From Chaunax sp. Z400 (taxonomy: Eukaryota > Chordata > Actinopteri > Lophiiformes > Chaunacidae): a DNA stretch of 64,000 nucleotides. The notes beneath the pieces were generated by a model. It worked only from the letters and a program-made list of their open reading frames with translations, searched no databases and was not told the DNA's origin. Shown one piece after another: positions 11,950-22,823 of this stretch. The DNA lies in NCBI GenBank assembly GCA_037577475.1, contig CM075186.1:7749501-7813500 (forward strand). The letters run 5' to 3'. Position 1 is the first letter of the stretch; each line of letters opens with the position of its first letter. A program made the translations under genes and the position numbers.

Positions 11950-13837
11950 TGTGTTTCCTTTCCTACATCTGCTGTCATGAGATATTCTGTCTTTGACTCA
12001 GTGACATAAAACACTGCAGACGAAGCGCTCGACACGCCTTGAACAAATTAAAAATGATCTAAGAAACAACAGCTCTCAAAATTGAAATTTAATTGATTTT
12101 CTGTTTGATTTGGTCAAATGTTAAAAACAAACTCGCCCCTTGTGTTTAAGTTTATCAGAATAATCTCACTGACCTTAAAGATGCTCACTGTATATTAATA
12201 ATTACTGTAAAAAATGGATGTTTTTTGTAATTTAGACAAAATTCTATACAATTAGCAATCAAAAACTCTTGAAAACTCAAAAGAAACTAAGTTAACCTCT
12301 AAAACTAAGTTTCAGACATTCAGAGTCTTGGATAAGCATCATATTGCAGCAGCAGATTAGAACCTTTGACAGAGATAAGAAGAGTTCTGTTTGAAGGTGG
12401 TTTCATGCTTTAATAAGGTCGTGTTGTGCTCTCTGTCGTGCTGATTATGTCAGTGAAGGACAAGATATCCATGCTTCAGCTTGTCTCCATTTTTATCATA
12501 TAATTCAGGGAGTTCAGGGAGTCGTGAAAAGTGAACAATATTGACCAGGCTTTGTGAAATTCCGGCTGAATAGATTCAGGAAAATCCTTTTATTATTTTC
12601 TGTTGGGTTCAGTTGATAAAAAGACCCAAAACACAACGATGAAATGTCTCAAAGTCCACTTACTAGCATCCCCAGAGCTTTTGACCGTTTCCCACCTTCT
12701 TCAGGCCCCCTAAATGAACACTTGTCATCACATCATCAAAGTTTTGTACATGGGACATGTGATCCCATCTGATTGTACCCTCTTGCTGAGGAGAGCCATG
12801 AGATTTGTCAAAAAACTTTAGAAAAAGAAAGTAAGTGAACTTTGAGTTTAGAATATGCCCGACAGATATGTGTTCCTATGGCGATGCATCAAATCAATAG
12901 AAATCTTATGGAAGTTTTTCAATATTCAATTTTCAGTTTGATGTTAAATGTAAAATATATCCGGAGAATACACTTATTTATACATTACTATCATTATGTA
13001 ATGTCTAAACATTTATTTTTTATAAAAAAATGTTCATTTTTTATTCAACTTAAAGCACATAATAGTTTTAATATGAAAATACTGTAGTTAGACTTTAATA
13101 CTTTTGGTGTATTTCCACAAGTTAGTCAACCCTGTCTGAGGTAATCACTAATTCAGACCTCCATGGGAATATTAAGATGACCTGTTTGGTAACACTAAGT
13201 CCCTTCAGTTAGCATTCTACATTTATAACACACTAGAATGGATTTTCAAATTAAAACTTTTATTAATTCACAGTATTTGTCAACAACTACAACTTTTCCT
13301 CTGAAAACATATTTTGTATTATTTACACAGTATCCTTCAACTACGGGTGTCCACATGAGGAGTTATAGCTGTCGACAAATACATTAAGTAAGACTTATGT
13401 CTGCTTACAACTGCATTAAAGCATGTTAGAAACCTTTAATTAGATGTTTTCATTCTGCTTTTAATTTCCAAATAGGACTTAATGTGAAGTGTTGTTACCT
13501 GCATTGGCCACTGGGTGTCAGTAGAGGACTTCCTGTTCAACACCTACTGTCCTCTCATTGTTCAGTGTTATCAGTATACAGTCCCCTTTAAACATCTCAG
13601 TATGCATATGTTAAAAAAACAAACAAACCTGATTGTTTTTCCTGATCAACGTCACTGATTAGAGATGGAACTGTTCAGTCAAATAGAAGGTGAGCAATTT
13701 TGTAATTGTATGTTTTTTTGAGTCACTAACAGTTTTATGTGCAGAAATGTCTTGGGTTGTTTGTTGGATGTTTGGGGCTGAAAGGTTAAGGTGTTGATCT
13801 TTGTGTTTACTGTTGTTTTTTATTTTTATTTTTTCAG

Positions 13838-13908
13838 TACCTGATCTGTGTTCAGTTTCTGTCTGAATCCAACACAAACTCTGAAGCAACAACACATCAA
13901 CATACAAG
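13838..13908 (+). other. Candidate non-coding exon upstream of copy 2
   Basis: A long T-rich tract and CAG precede position 13838, and the segment ends with a near-consensus donor AAG|gtatgt. It is 71 nt long. One frame is open but joining it to the next candidate exon at 15421 brings a stop after nine codons, so it is more likely untranslated. The evidence is splice-signal quality only. Confidence 0.25.
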
Positions 13909-15420
13909 GTATGTCTTTAAAGGTCTCTTATAACAGGAATTCCAGTTTTCATCTCTCTGTAACTATTAGTGCATATGTTATAGTAATAGTGGTGTACTGG
14001 TAGTGTATGTTTATGGTTGCGAGAGGTAAAATGCATGTTATTGTGGTTAATTAAAGACTTGTCGCATTTACAAAACTATATATTCTAAACCTAATGTCAC
14101 ATTCATGTCTTAAGTACCCTAACTACCTGCTTATGACCTGTAATGAATGCATTATTTATTGCTGGATACGATGATGCCTCTCAGCCTTGCTTACAGTTTT
14201 GCTTGGTGATTTTGCAGTGAAAAATTCTCCTGCAGCCCAAAAAAGCATTTTTCCCATTAAACATCATTATAAAAGAGACGTCTATAAAAGTGTTGACAGG
14301 ACACCTTGAACTACAATCAATTATGACTCTTTTCATTTGGAATTTTTGATCCATGGAGGTTATATATCTGCTCTAAATCTCTCACTAATTCACAATGTAA
14401 ACTTATTAGGCAGAGTATGAACTCGCAGGCTAGGCCAGCGGGAGAAAAAAAACAACTACTGCTCATATTCAGTGGGCCAACATACCCAGGAAGTAAACCT
14501 AGAAGCTATAGGAAATGTTTAGATGTACCTTAAGTGCTGGGCGGCAAGGCATCTAAATAGATGCTACAGTTGCAGAAACTCAGATTATTCAGATTAATAT
14601 TATAGTGTTGGAAACAGACAATGATGCCACACATCATGACCATTATTCAGAATAATTAAACGCTAATTTGATCAGCACAGTGCAAAATTTGTAGCACTAA
14701 TTCTTTTAACACTCACCAGCTCTGTAAGACATGATAAAATCATAAACATGGAAATATTGGCCAAATTCCAAACGATGTGAAGTTCAAATGTGTCCGTCCT
14801 TTAAGATATGAAAGAAAAATTGAACCTGTCTCTCTGTAGCTGAAGGAGTTTCCAGCACTGCCCACATTATTTCTAGACTTAATCAACATAGACTCTAATT
14901 TACATATCTCTTAGCTTCTTCTCACTATTGTTAAGTTTTGTATAAAGTTGTTTTTTTTGACAGAGACAAACAGCAACACATTAATAAGTACCAGTGTAAA
15001 GATGTAGGTACATCTCATCTCATCTCAAACACAAAGAAAACCACATTTTATAATGTTATACAATTGAACTGAAAGAGGGGCTGTTTCACTTCCCTTTAAA
15101 GGAAGGATATTGTAAAATGGGAAACTCTCGCTGTAAATGTTGTGTGGTCGAAACATATTTTTCAGGTTGAGATGACAATTTTCCTTCTAATTTTCTTAAT
15201 GCATCACCAACACTGAAGTATGGATGTGATGAAAGGGTGAGGGGCTAATCCTCTTGGAATTTTGTATATTTATCAAGAATTTAATACGATTTTCCCAACA
15301 AAGGAGACTGCAGGCTTTATAGGACGAACATCTCTATGATCGTGACTATTTGGTTTATTATCCAGGACCTTCACTTCCTCATTAAGTTGAATTCTTACAT
15401 TTTCCTTGATTGTTTTCCAG

Positions 15421-15491
15421 ATCCCTTCATGTCCTGTCCCACTGAGGCCTGCTGACCACCTCGGACAGACCAGTAATGGAAGATTTACGAG
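15421..15491 (+). other. Candidate non-coding exon just before the copy 2 promoter
   Basis: Bounded by acceptor tgttttccag and donor GAG|gtgagc, also 71 nt. It ends only 22 bp before the conserved promoter block of copy 2, so it could be an alternative upstream 5' exon of that gene or part of a separate transcript. Confidence 0.25.
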
Positions 15492-15513
15492 GTGAGCAGT
15501 CAAAGGATGAAGG

Positions 15514-15603
15514 TATTTCAGGAGCTCATTGGCCTGATTGGTCTGAAGAGTTCCTCATGGCCATAAAGAGAAACCCCCAAAACCCCATCCAAGCCCATAT
15601 ATA
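15514..15603 (+). promoter_or_regulatory. Promoter of troponin I copy 2
   Basis: The conserved block begins TATTTCAGGAGCT at 15514, with ATTGG at 15537-15541 (and a second ATTGG at 15528-15532) and CCATAAAGAG at 15561-15570. TATATA lies at 15598-15603. This copy alone has two inverted CCAAT boxes. Confidence 0.85.
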
Positions 15604-15628
15604 CCCCCACAGATTTCACTTTTTAGAC

Positions 15629-15690
15629 TGTGTGACCCCCTCACTGTCCTTCTGACAGTCTGTGCTGTCCTCCTCATCATCACTCTGTAG
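15629..15690 (+). other. Non-coding exon 1 of troponin I copy 2
   Basis: The start is estimated from the TATA box. The end is the donor TGTAG|gtgaga at 15690. It contains the same pyrimidine-rich TCCTCCTC run as the other copies. It splices to exon 2 at 17007. Confidence 0.7.
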
Positions 15691-17031
15691 GTGAGAAACT
15701 CTTTTACTGATTGGATTTAGAGCTTTAGGTGAAGACAATGTTCAGTGTGAATACACAATGAATCTTTTATCACCGCATGGTTTGGAGGACATTGTATTTT
15801 CTGTTTAAATAATAATCGTAGTTTTAAAAACTCTGTGACTCTAATGGAAATCAAGCGATCATATCAGTGGATATCTTCAGTTTACAAAAACTGTGGAAAG
15901 AAGAATTTTGTACACTTAGGTCCAATTAAAGCATTTAAAATTAGTAAAAGTCTTGCATACCTTGGGATCTAAGTGTGTTTAGCATATTTATTATAATTTA
16001 ATGGTTTTTCTTGCACCTTTTTTAAACCAGGTGCTCACTAATCTTTCCATCAAATATTTAATACTAGTCTATATCTCGAGTCAGATCATGTCTTTGGCAT
16101 CCTGGACAGGTTTTGGATGTTTAACAGGATCAAAAACTTTTCCATTTGCATAAACCTCTTTGGTTCCTTTCTTGTTCATCCTTTGTCTCTCATTTTATTA
16201 CTGTTGTATCCAATTACCTTAGAGTGACAAATAACCCAAATATCAGATTACTGCTGACAGCCGATTGCATCAGTAGTTACTGAATGCTGCAGACACCATC
16301 AGGATCTTTCAGAATAAACCTGAGATTACAGTTTGAGGACTGACAGGTAAAAGAATAAAGAGATTCTCGTTCCACATAAATAGATTTAATGAGCTGACAA
16401 AACAACAATAATAATAACAACATCCCTAAGTCTGAAAAGCCTTTTATTATTTAGTTCATTAAATGTTTAGTAGATAAGATCCGGCTGCCTTAATTCTGAT
16501 GTTGTCCAGATGTGAGTCAGCTGTGATAAAATAAACAGTTAATGGAGTCTTATGGTTTTAGATGCTAAAATATTATTTCTTGTAACTATCAGATGAGTGA
16601 ATTATACACTTGTACTGCCTCACCTCTCCTGTCAGATGAGCTGATGCACCCATACATGTCATTGTTGACCTTTGACCCTGAGCTAGGATTAGCACTGACC
16701 TGATTTGCTCAGGTCCTCTGTCAATAATATGGATCCTGAAGTTTCTATTTTTAAAATGGAAAAATAACCAAATACAAACGAGTCCACTGGAACTTGCAAA
16801 ACGGCCCCCAGAGGCCCTCGGACCACAGTTTGACAAACACTGAGACTAACACTGACTGACATAAGTTTTACTTAAGGAGGTTTAGGAGTTCATTTTTGTC
16901 TCATTTGTTACATTTGGTTTGTTTGACAGATGACAGAATATTATATTATGACATCTATCATAATAATATTCCCCAACATTGTTTTTTTTTTTATAATTAA
17001 TAACAGAGCCTGAAACTACAAAGAAGCCAAG

Positions 17032-19371
17032 ATGTCTGAGTAAGTTTTGATTTATTCTGTTCATTATGTTAATTAATATGTAAAACTCAAATATATTTTT
17101 GGTTAATTAAACAAAAAAGGGGGAAAAAACTGCTTTAACAATTTGAACATTTGACCGATTCATTTTTTAACATTTAACATTTATTGGATAATATCTGAGA
17201 AAATCTTTGGATGCTGTTATTAGTATCACATTTTCATTAAAGGGGAAAGAGGATGACATCGAGCCGCAGGCATCATCTGAAGGTAACATTTAACAGTATT
17301 TCTTTATTTTCCACAAATGAAATAAAATAACAAAAAACCGCCAGTATTTGCTAACATGTCATATATATATACATATATATTATATATCAGGGCTGTTTGC
17401 CCGACAGCTTGTTGTGGAGTTCTTCTGTCACCAACTTGCCAAAATAACAATAATTGTTGATTTAAGAGAAATAAAAATGACTCTGTTTTACTGTAATAAG
17501 TCTGTAATGAGTCTCTGTGATTTTGTCCTGCAGAGTTTGATGCTGCAGATCGCTGCTAACTGGCTGGAGCAGGAAGCGAATGAAATTGCAGCCGCCAAAG
17601 AGGCTTACATGGCAGAGCATTGCCCTGCACCTGACATTAGCGGAGACCCAACAGCTCTGATGGTACAAACACAGGAATCAACCTTTACTCTGAGTTGTGA
17701 GGACAAGAGGAAAAGAGGTTGTTAAGAGCTGATTTTGTGAGAAATAATGTTTATTTTCGCATCAACAGGAAATCTGCAAAAAGCTGCACCAGGCCCTGGA
17801 CAAAATCGATGAGGACAGATACGACGCCGAGGCCAAAGTGACAAAGACAGACAAAGAGGTAAAAATGTATCTTAGCTATAGATAAATACGTCATTGTGAA
17901 TAGTGTTTGGGTTTAAGTCCTGTCTAGGATTTGATCCTCATACCCTGTTCAAGAGTAACTAAAACTAGATGTGTGAAACCCTTTAACTCGTAGTGTGAAA
18001 CCTTATTTTTCTACCTTCATTTGATTTTTTTTTTTTGCGTAAATAGTTATTTTCTAGAGGAAAAGAAATGTAGGCTGAACATCTATGAAAACAAATCAAA
18101 TAAACACATTTTTTTTAAAAAGGTAAAAACATAGAAACTTTACAGTGTATTGTTGTGGCACTGAAGTTTCGATGGACAATTTCACACATGTGAGTCAATC
18201 AATAATCAGCTTGGCACGATGGATTCAGCTTTTTAAATGTAGGAAAAGTCACACTTGGCACAGATGCAATAAATGTTATAAGAATATGACAGAGTTTCAT
18301 CTACGAATGGGGAAAAATAACTTCATGCCAAAAGGTCAGACAAAAGCTATATTGAGGAATGTACAACACTTTCCAAATGACAAATTTACAACAAATTCCA
18401 TGGGAATCAAACTGCATTTAGTACGTTTAATGAGGTGAAACATATCTGTGTCAGTATAATGACATCACACTACTTTCTCTAATGGAGCTAAGAGAAGACG
18501 TTCATTATTCACACAAACACAAAAAGATGTTTCTCAGGAAAGCTTAAGCATACTTGGACAAGGTTCACTACAACCTGATCTGGAGCTTTTGATGGTATCA
18601 CACATGCTTCTCCTGCAGATTGTGTTCTTTTTGTGGATTTGCAGGTGTTTAAATTTACATTTTTATGGATACTTCAAGGACTTCTAATCCACACATGTTC
18701 AGGAGCGGAGATCCATTCTTGAACTTGGAAGAATCTCAATATAGTGATGAAAATCACAAAGGAAAGCTCAAGATATTGTTGTTTCTAAGGTCAAGAATCG
18801 ACTCTTCATTTTAAACAGGCTGTTTTAAGCATTTGAACAGTGGCTGATGCTCCTGGTTTTAGCGTTCAAGATTAAAAAATAAATAAATCACACCTTAGGA
18901 GGAAGACCTGCCCCAAAAACAGGAAACTGAACTTTTCGTCTTTTTCGTCAACTCTTGGCTAATGTTATTGGTGATTGTATGACTCTGTCCGTCAGCTGTG
19001 TTTGAGCCTTGAGCCTCTCTCTGTGTTTTTAGATCGAAGAGCTGAAGCTGAAGGTGGTGGAGCTGGCCGGAGTGAAGAAGCCCGCCCTGAAGAAAGTGCG
19101 TATGTCTGCTGACGCCATGCTTCAGGCTCTGCTGGGAGGAAAACACAAGGTCACCATGGACCTGAGAGCCAACCTGAAGCAGGTCAAGAAGGAGGTCAAA
19201 GAGGAGGTGAGATACTCTCCAGTTTACTGTAGACATTTCCTCTCTTGCTGGTCACGTGAGTTCAATCATCACTGGGTTGAATTTGTCCTTCAGGCTGCCG
19301 AGGGGGTCGGCGACTGGCGCAAGAACATTGAGGACAAAGCTGACAGGAAGAAGATGTTCGAGACTTCCTAA
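17032..19371 (+). CDS. tnni2: Fast skeletal troponin I, tandem copy 2
   Basis: Thin-filament inhibitory subunit of 172 residues. Coding exons are 17032-17039 (exon 17007-17039), 17243-17282, 17534-17662, 17769-17858, 19033-19206 and 19294-19371, all GT-AG and in phase. The N-terminus is MSEGKRMTSSRRHHLK, one residue longer than copies 1 and 4 because exon 3 has one extra codon. Residues 17-59 (SLMLQIAANWLEQEANEI) lack the usual KKD seen after the glutamine in copies 1 and 3. The inhibitory segment is GVKKPALKKVRM, followed by SADAMLQALLGGKHKVTM, then GVGDWRKNIEDKADRKKM and FETS at the end. Exon 6 is nearly identical in DNA to that of copy 3, although exon 4 is not. Fast skeletal assignment is firm; its number in the fish tnni2 series is not. 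Confidence 0.95.
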
Positions 19372-19436
19372 AGACTTTCACTTCCTCTCTTTCCACTGTC
19401 ACACCTTTTTCCTGGAATTGAAAAAAAACTCGTGCC

Positions 19437-19442
19437 ATTAAA
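19437..19442 (+). terminator. Poly(A) signal of troponin I copy 2
   Basis: ATTAAA 66 nt after the stop codon, followed by a T-rich and then GT-containing stretch. This gives a very short 3' UTR ending near 19462. Confidence 0.6.
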
Positions 19443-19464
19443 TTTGTTTTTTGGAATAAGGCAA

Positions 19465-21172
19465 CGTTGTCATGCTGGTTATTCCAGACGATGTTTGGAA
19501 CTTTAGATGCAAAAGAGCTGTTTTTTTTTTTTTTTAGTTGATTGATTTCTATTTCTGCTATAGGTTGGTTTTACATTCATTTGATTGATCTAATATTCAC
19601 TTTATATTCCCTTACTGAAACCAGGTAGATGTTGGTGTTGATCTGAACCCAATAGAGAGTAATTTCAAATAGCTGCTCCAGCCTTGAGAATCACTTTAAC
19701 GTAAAGTGACAGCAGCAAATTGGAAATCTCTTGCTAATGTAATTTTACCTTCTAGTTAACTGAGTGGTATGCTCCCAGTAAACCACCAGATGCCAGCAGA
19801 AAGCCTGCCCCGTCCTGTTTTCTCTGCTGGATGTTTGCTTCCTGCACATCATCTCTCCTTAATTTGAATTAAAAAAAAAAATAAAAAAAAGGCTTCTTGC
19901 CAAATATGTTCATCAAATCACTTCTTCTTCTTCACCATCACAAACAAACCTGGAGCGACATGAAGCTCTACAAATGGTGAGTAGCTTTATTGTTGCTTTT
20001 CTCACTTCACACTTTGATCTTATTGTTGCATGAGCTCAACTCAACTTTATTTACACGCCACTTTACAGACAACACAGTTGATCCAAAGTGCTTTTCAGCA
20101 CATACAGAATAAAAGAAAACAGAAAACAAAAGAAAAGAAAGAAGGACATTAGAAAAATAAAGTAGAATCATAATAAAATTAAGTTTTAAGACGTTAAACA
20201 ACTTTTTTAATTTTAGCTTATTTTCCAGCAACGCTTATGGATAGTCTAATTCAAACTAAGCACACATGGACACACCTTCTGCTGTGGTCTGCAGGACCTT
20301 TCTCTATGAGTTATTTCTCACTTGTTATTCATCTTCTGTCTATTTGCATGGCTTTCTTAAGTTGCAGTGCTTTGAGCTCTTGGGGCCACCATACAGTTGA
20401 CTCAAAAGATGATTAGGTTTCTTAAACAAATTCCCAAATGCTGAAACTTTATCTGAGAGTTTGTACCCTTGGGTTTCCAAAGTTAATTTTACACTAAAAT
20501 AAATCTAAATTCACGTTTCATCTGTAAACTTAAATAAATATCAGATGAGTTTTGCTTCAACCTTTTAAAACCCCCTTTTAAACCCTGACATTTAGATGCT
20601 GGTCTTCTGAAGCAGCTTTTCAAGCCAGTGATCATTCAATATATGTTATTTGCCCTGGTTTACATCATTAATTTGATTTCAAACGAGGCCCCTGCATGAT
20701 ATTTAAACAATGTTAATGTGTACATTTAAACAGTTATCGCTTGTTCCTCCTGTTCACTGTAGATGCAGACGTTCCCTGCCTGTTTAACATAGAACTGATG
20801 TGGCCCAAATACACTTTATTTTAAATGAACATTCAGTGGAATCAGAAGACTCAAGTAGATAGAATTCAAAGTTATACCAAGAGGACATTTCATAATAAAA
20901 ATTTGATTTGTCTTAATTGAGGCTTCACATTTAGAGTTGAACAATAGTTTAAATGACTCCTTGTGGGCGTGACTAACAGCGTCACACACTGTTCCTATAG
21001 CGCTGGCCTGCTGCTGTCTGCGAGCATTTATCATGTCAGCCACACTGCTGGCTGTTGTGTAACAACTGGTTCATCCTTTCCCTGGTCTCCTCGGGGGGAA
21101 CCTGATAGGGTCTAGTCCAGGAAGGCGACTTCCTGCAGCAGAAATTCATGAGGTTCCTCAGAGTTGTGGTGG
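19465..21172. other. Intergenic DNA between copies 2 and 3
   Basis: AT-rich, with homopolymer A and T tracts and one dispersed-repeat fragment (20033-20165). No gene is recognised. Confidence 0.65.
20033..20165. repeat. Fragment resembling a common fish dispersed repeat
   Basis: The segment 'caactttatttacacgcc', then 'acacagttgatccaaagtgc', followed by an A-rich tail resembles a widespread fish repeat that I recognise only by pattern. No second copy lies in the window to confirm it. Confidence 0.4.
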
Positions 21173-21269
21173 TATTTCTGGAGCCTGCCGGCTCATTGGT
21201 CTAAAGTGGCTCTGCTACCATAAAGAGGGGCTGACTTTTCTGCTGAGTGAGCACTTCACACCCTATATA
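21173..21269 (+). promoter_or_regulatory. Promoter of troponin I copy 3
   Basis: Conserved block TATTTCTGGAGCC at 21173, ATTGGTCTAAAG from 21195 and CCATAAAGAG at 21218-21227, then TATATA at 21264-21269. The block-to-TATA spacing matches the other copies within about 10 bp. Confidence 0.85.
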
Positions 21270-21294
21270 CCCTGTTTAATCTTTTCTGTTTCAC

Positions 21295-21350
21295 ACTTGG
21301 CAGCGTCTCCCCCCCTTCTTCGTCTTCCTCCTCCTCGTCACGTTCAGTAG
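21295..21350 (+). other. Non-coding exon 1 of troponin I copy 3
   Basis: Pyrimidine-rich exon ending at the donor CAGTAG|gtgagg. The start is estimated from the TATA box. It joins to exon 2 at 22799. Confidence 0.7.
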
Positions 21351-22823
21351 GTGAGGGTCTCTGCAGCTGGTCTTCGTTCATTCTGGTAGAAACAATACAA
21401 AGAGTCACACTGAGGTCTGCTCAACAGGTGGGACTTGAATTTATTCTGCAGAGGTGGTTTGTATGTAGTTTTTATAGGTGCAGCTGCAGGTGTGACCTCT
21501 GACCTCTGAGGCTGCGTTCAAGTGACTCATAGAGAAGATGCTGTTATACAGCAGCTGAGACTTATTGGACTTATTGAAGGACACTTTAGGGCATTGAGCT
21601 GAGCGTGAAGTAACAACAGGACTCTCAGGCAGGTTAAAGTTTGGACTTTAAATGAAACTGAGGCTCATTTTGTTGTTTTATTTTGGCTCTCACAAATGGA
21701 CAGTCTTTGGATGTTTAGGCTTGCATGGTGTTTTTTTTTATGTGTGTAATTTCCAATTCATTTAATAGTTTTCTGAAAAAAGAAGAAGTAATGTGGTGCT
21801 AATTATATGACAAATGTAATTTCCTAGCAGGAAAACCTTTATTTGAAAATCTATTTATTCATTATTCATGTACTGGAAACTTTATTCTCCATATATTCTG
21901 AAATTTTTACTTACCTGTGGACACATTTTACATTTAGGATTCGCAGCTGACCTGTTGTACATAGACTAAAAGACTGATGCATAACATAAAGTGCTACCAC
22001 AGATCCTTTGTTATAAATGACTTGGGTTATTTCTTTGTAGTAAGGCTTCGGTTTTTAATGTTGTTTTTCAATATGTTGGGCTGCTTTGTTTAACAAGCGT
22101 TTAGTTTGTTTCGTAGCTTAGTATGAAAGTAGAATAATATAAAACAATTGACAAAATGTTTGTGAGCAGTTTTTACATCCTGTGTAGGAGTCGAAGTTGA
22201 GGAAAGCTGTGTCATCTGTTCATGTTCTGGCTGATGTCTTGGGGGGTTTAAGTGATTCATGTAATTTTGTGCACAAAAAAAATGTTCTTTCATATTTGGA
22301 CTTTGGTGAACCTTAAAGCCTCTACAAGTTTTATAGTTACTGAATCTTTTTCAAATTGTGTTGTGGAACAGTTTCTGTGCCACACCTTGGTGTGAATGGT
22401 TTGCATGTTTGCAGCATGTTGGACTTGGTGGTAACAGCTTTTAGTGCGTGCTTAGCGCCACATTTGGTTCATCTGCTGGTGGCATTTCGTGCTCAGATGG
22501 TTTGCTCGCTGTAAGAAGTTAAATTCCAGGCAGAATTTTTTCAGCAGGGGCAACTGTTGAGGGAGAAGGTCTGGCATCTGACCCTAGCCATCCAAAATTA
22601 GCCGGTTTGTGATCGCTGGTGGCCGGTTTTCCATGATAGTAAAGTGTATCGTGTTTCCTGCTGCAGGTCAGAGGGTTGTTGATCGATAACATGGAAGCAA
22701 ACAGATCTGTTGAGCTCAGATGGGAATGGTCAGTCAGTGTGCTTTCTGGAAACTGTCTGCTCATGATTAACTGATGAGTTTCTTCTGTCTCTGAACAGGG
22801 TGTGAAGATCACAAACCGCCACA

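Larger units (their letters stand above)
11970..15513. other. Intergenic DNA between copies 1 and 2
   Basis: No protein gene is recognised. Two short segments with good splice-site borders (13838-13908 and 15421-15491) are listed separately as possible non-coding exons. The rest is AT-rich unique-looking sequence with short chance frames. Confidence 0.65.
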
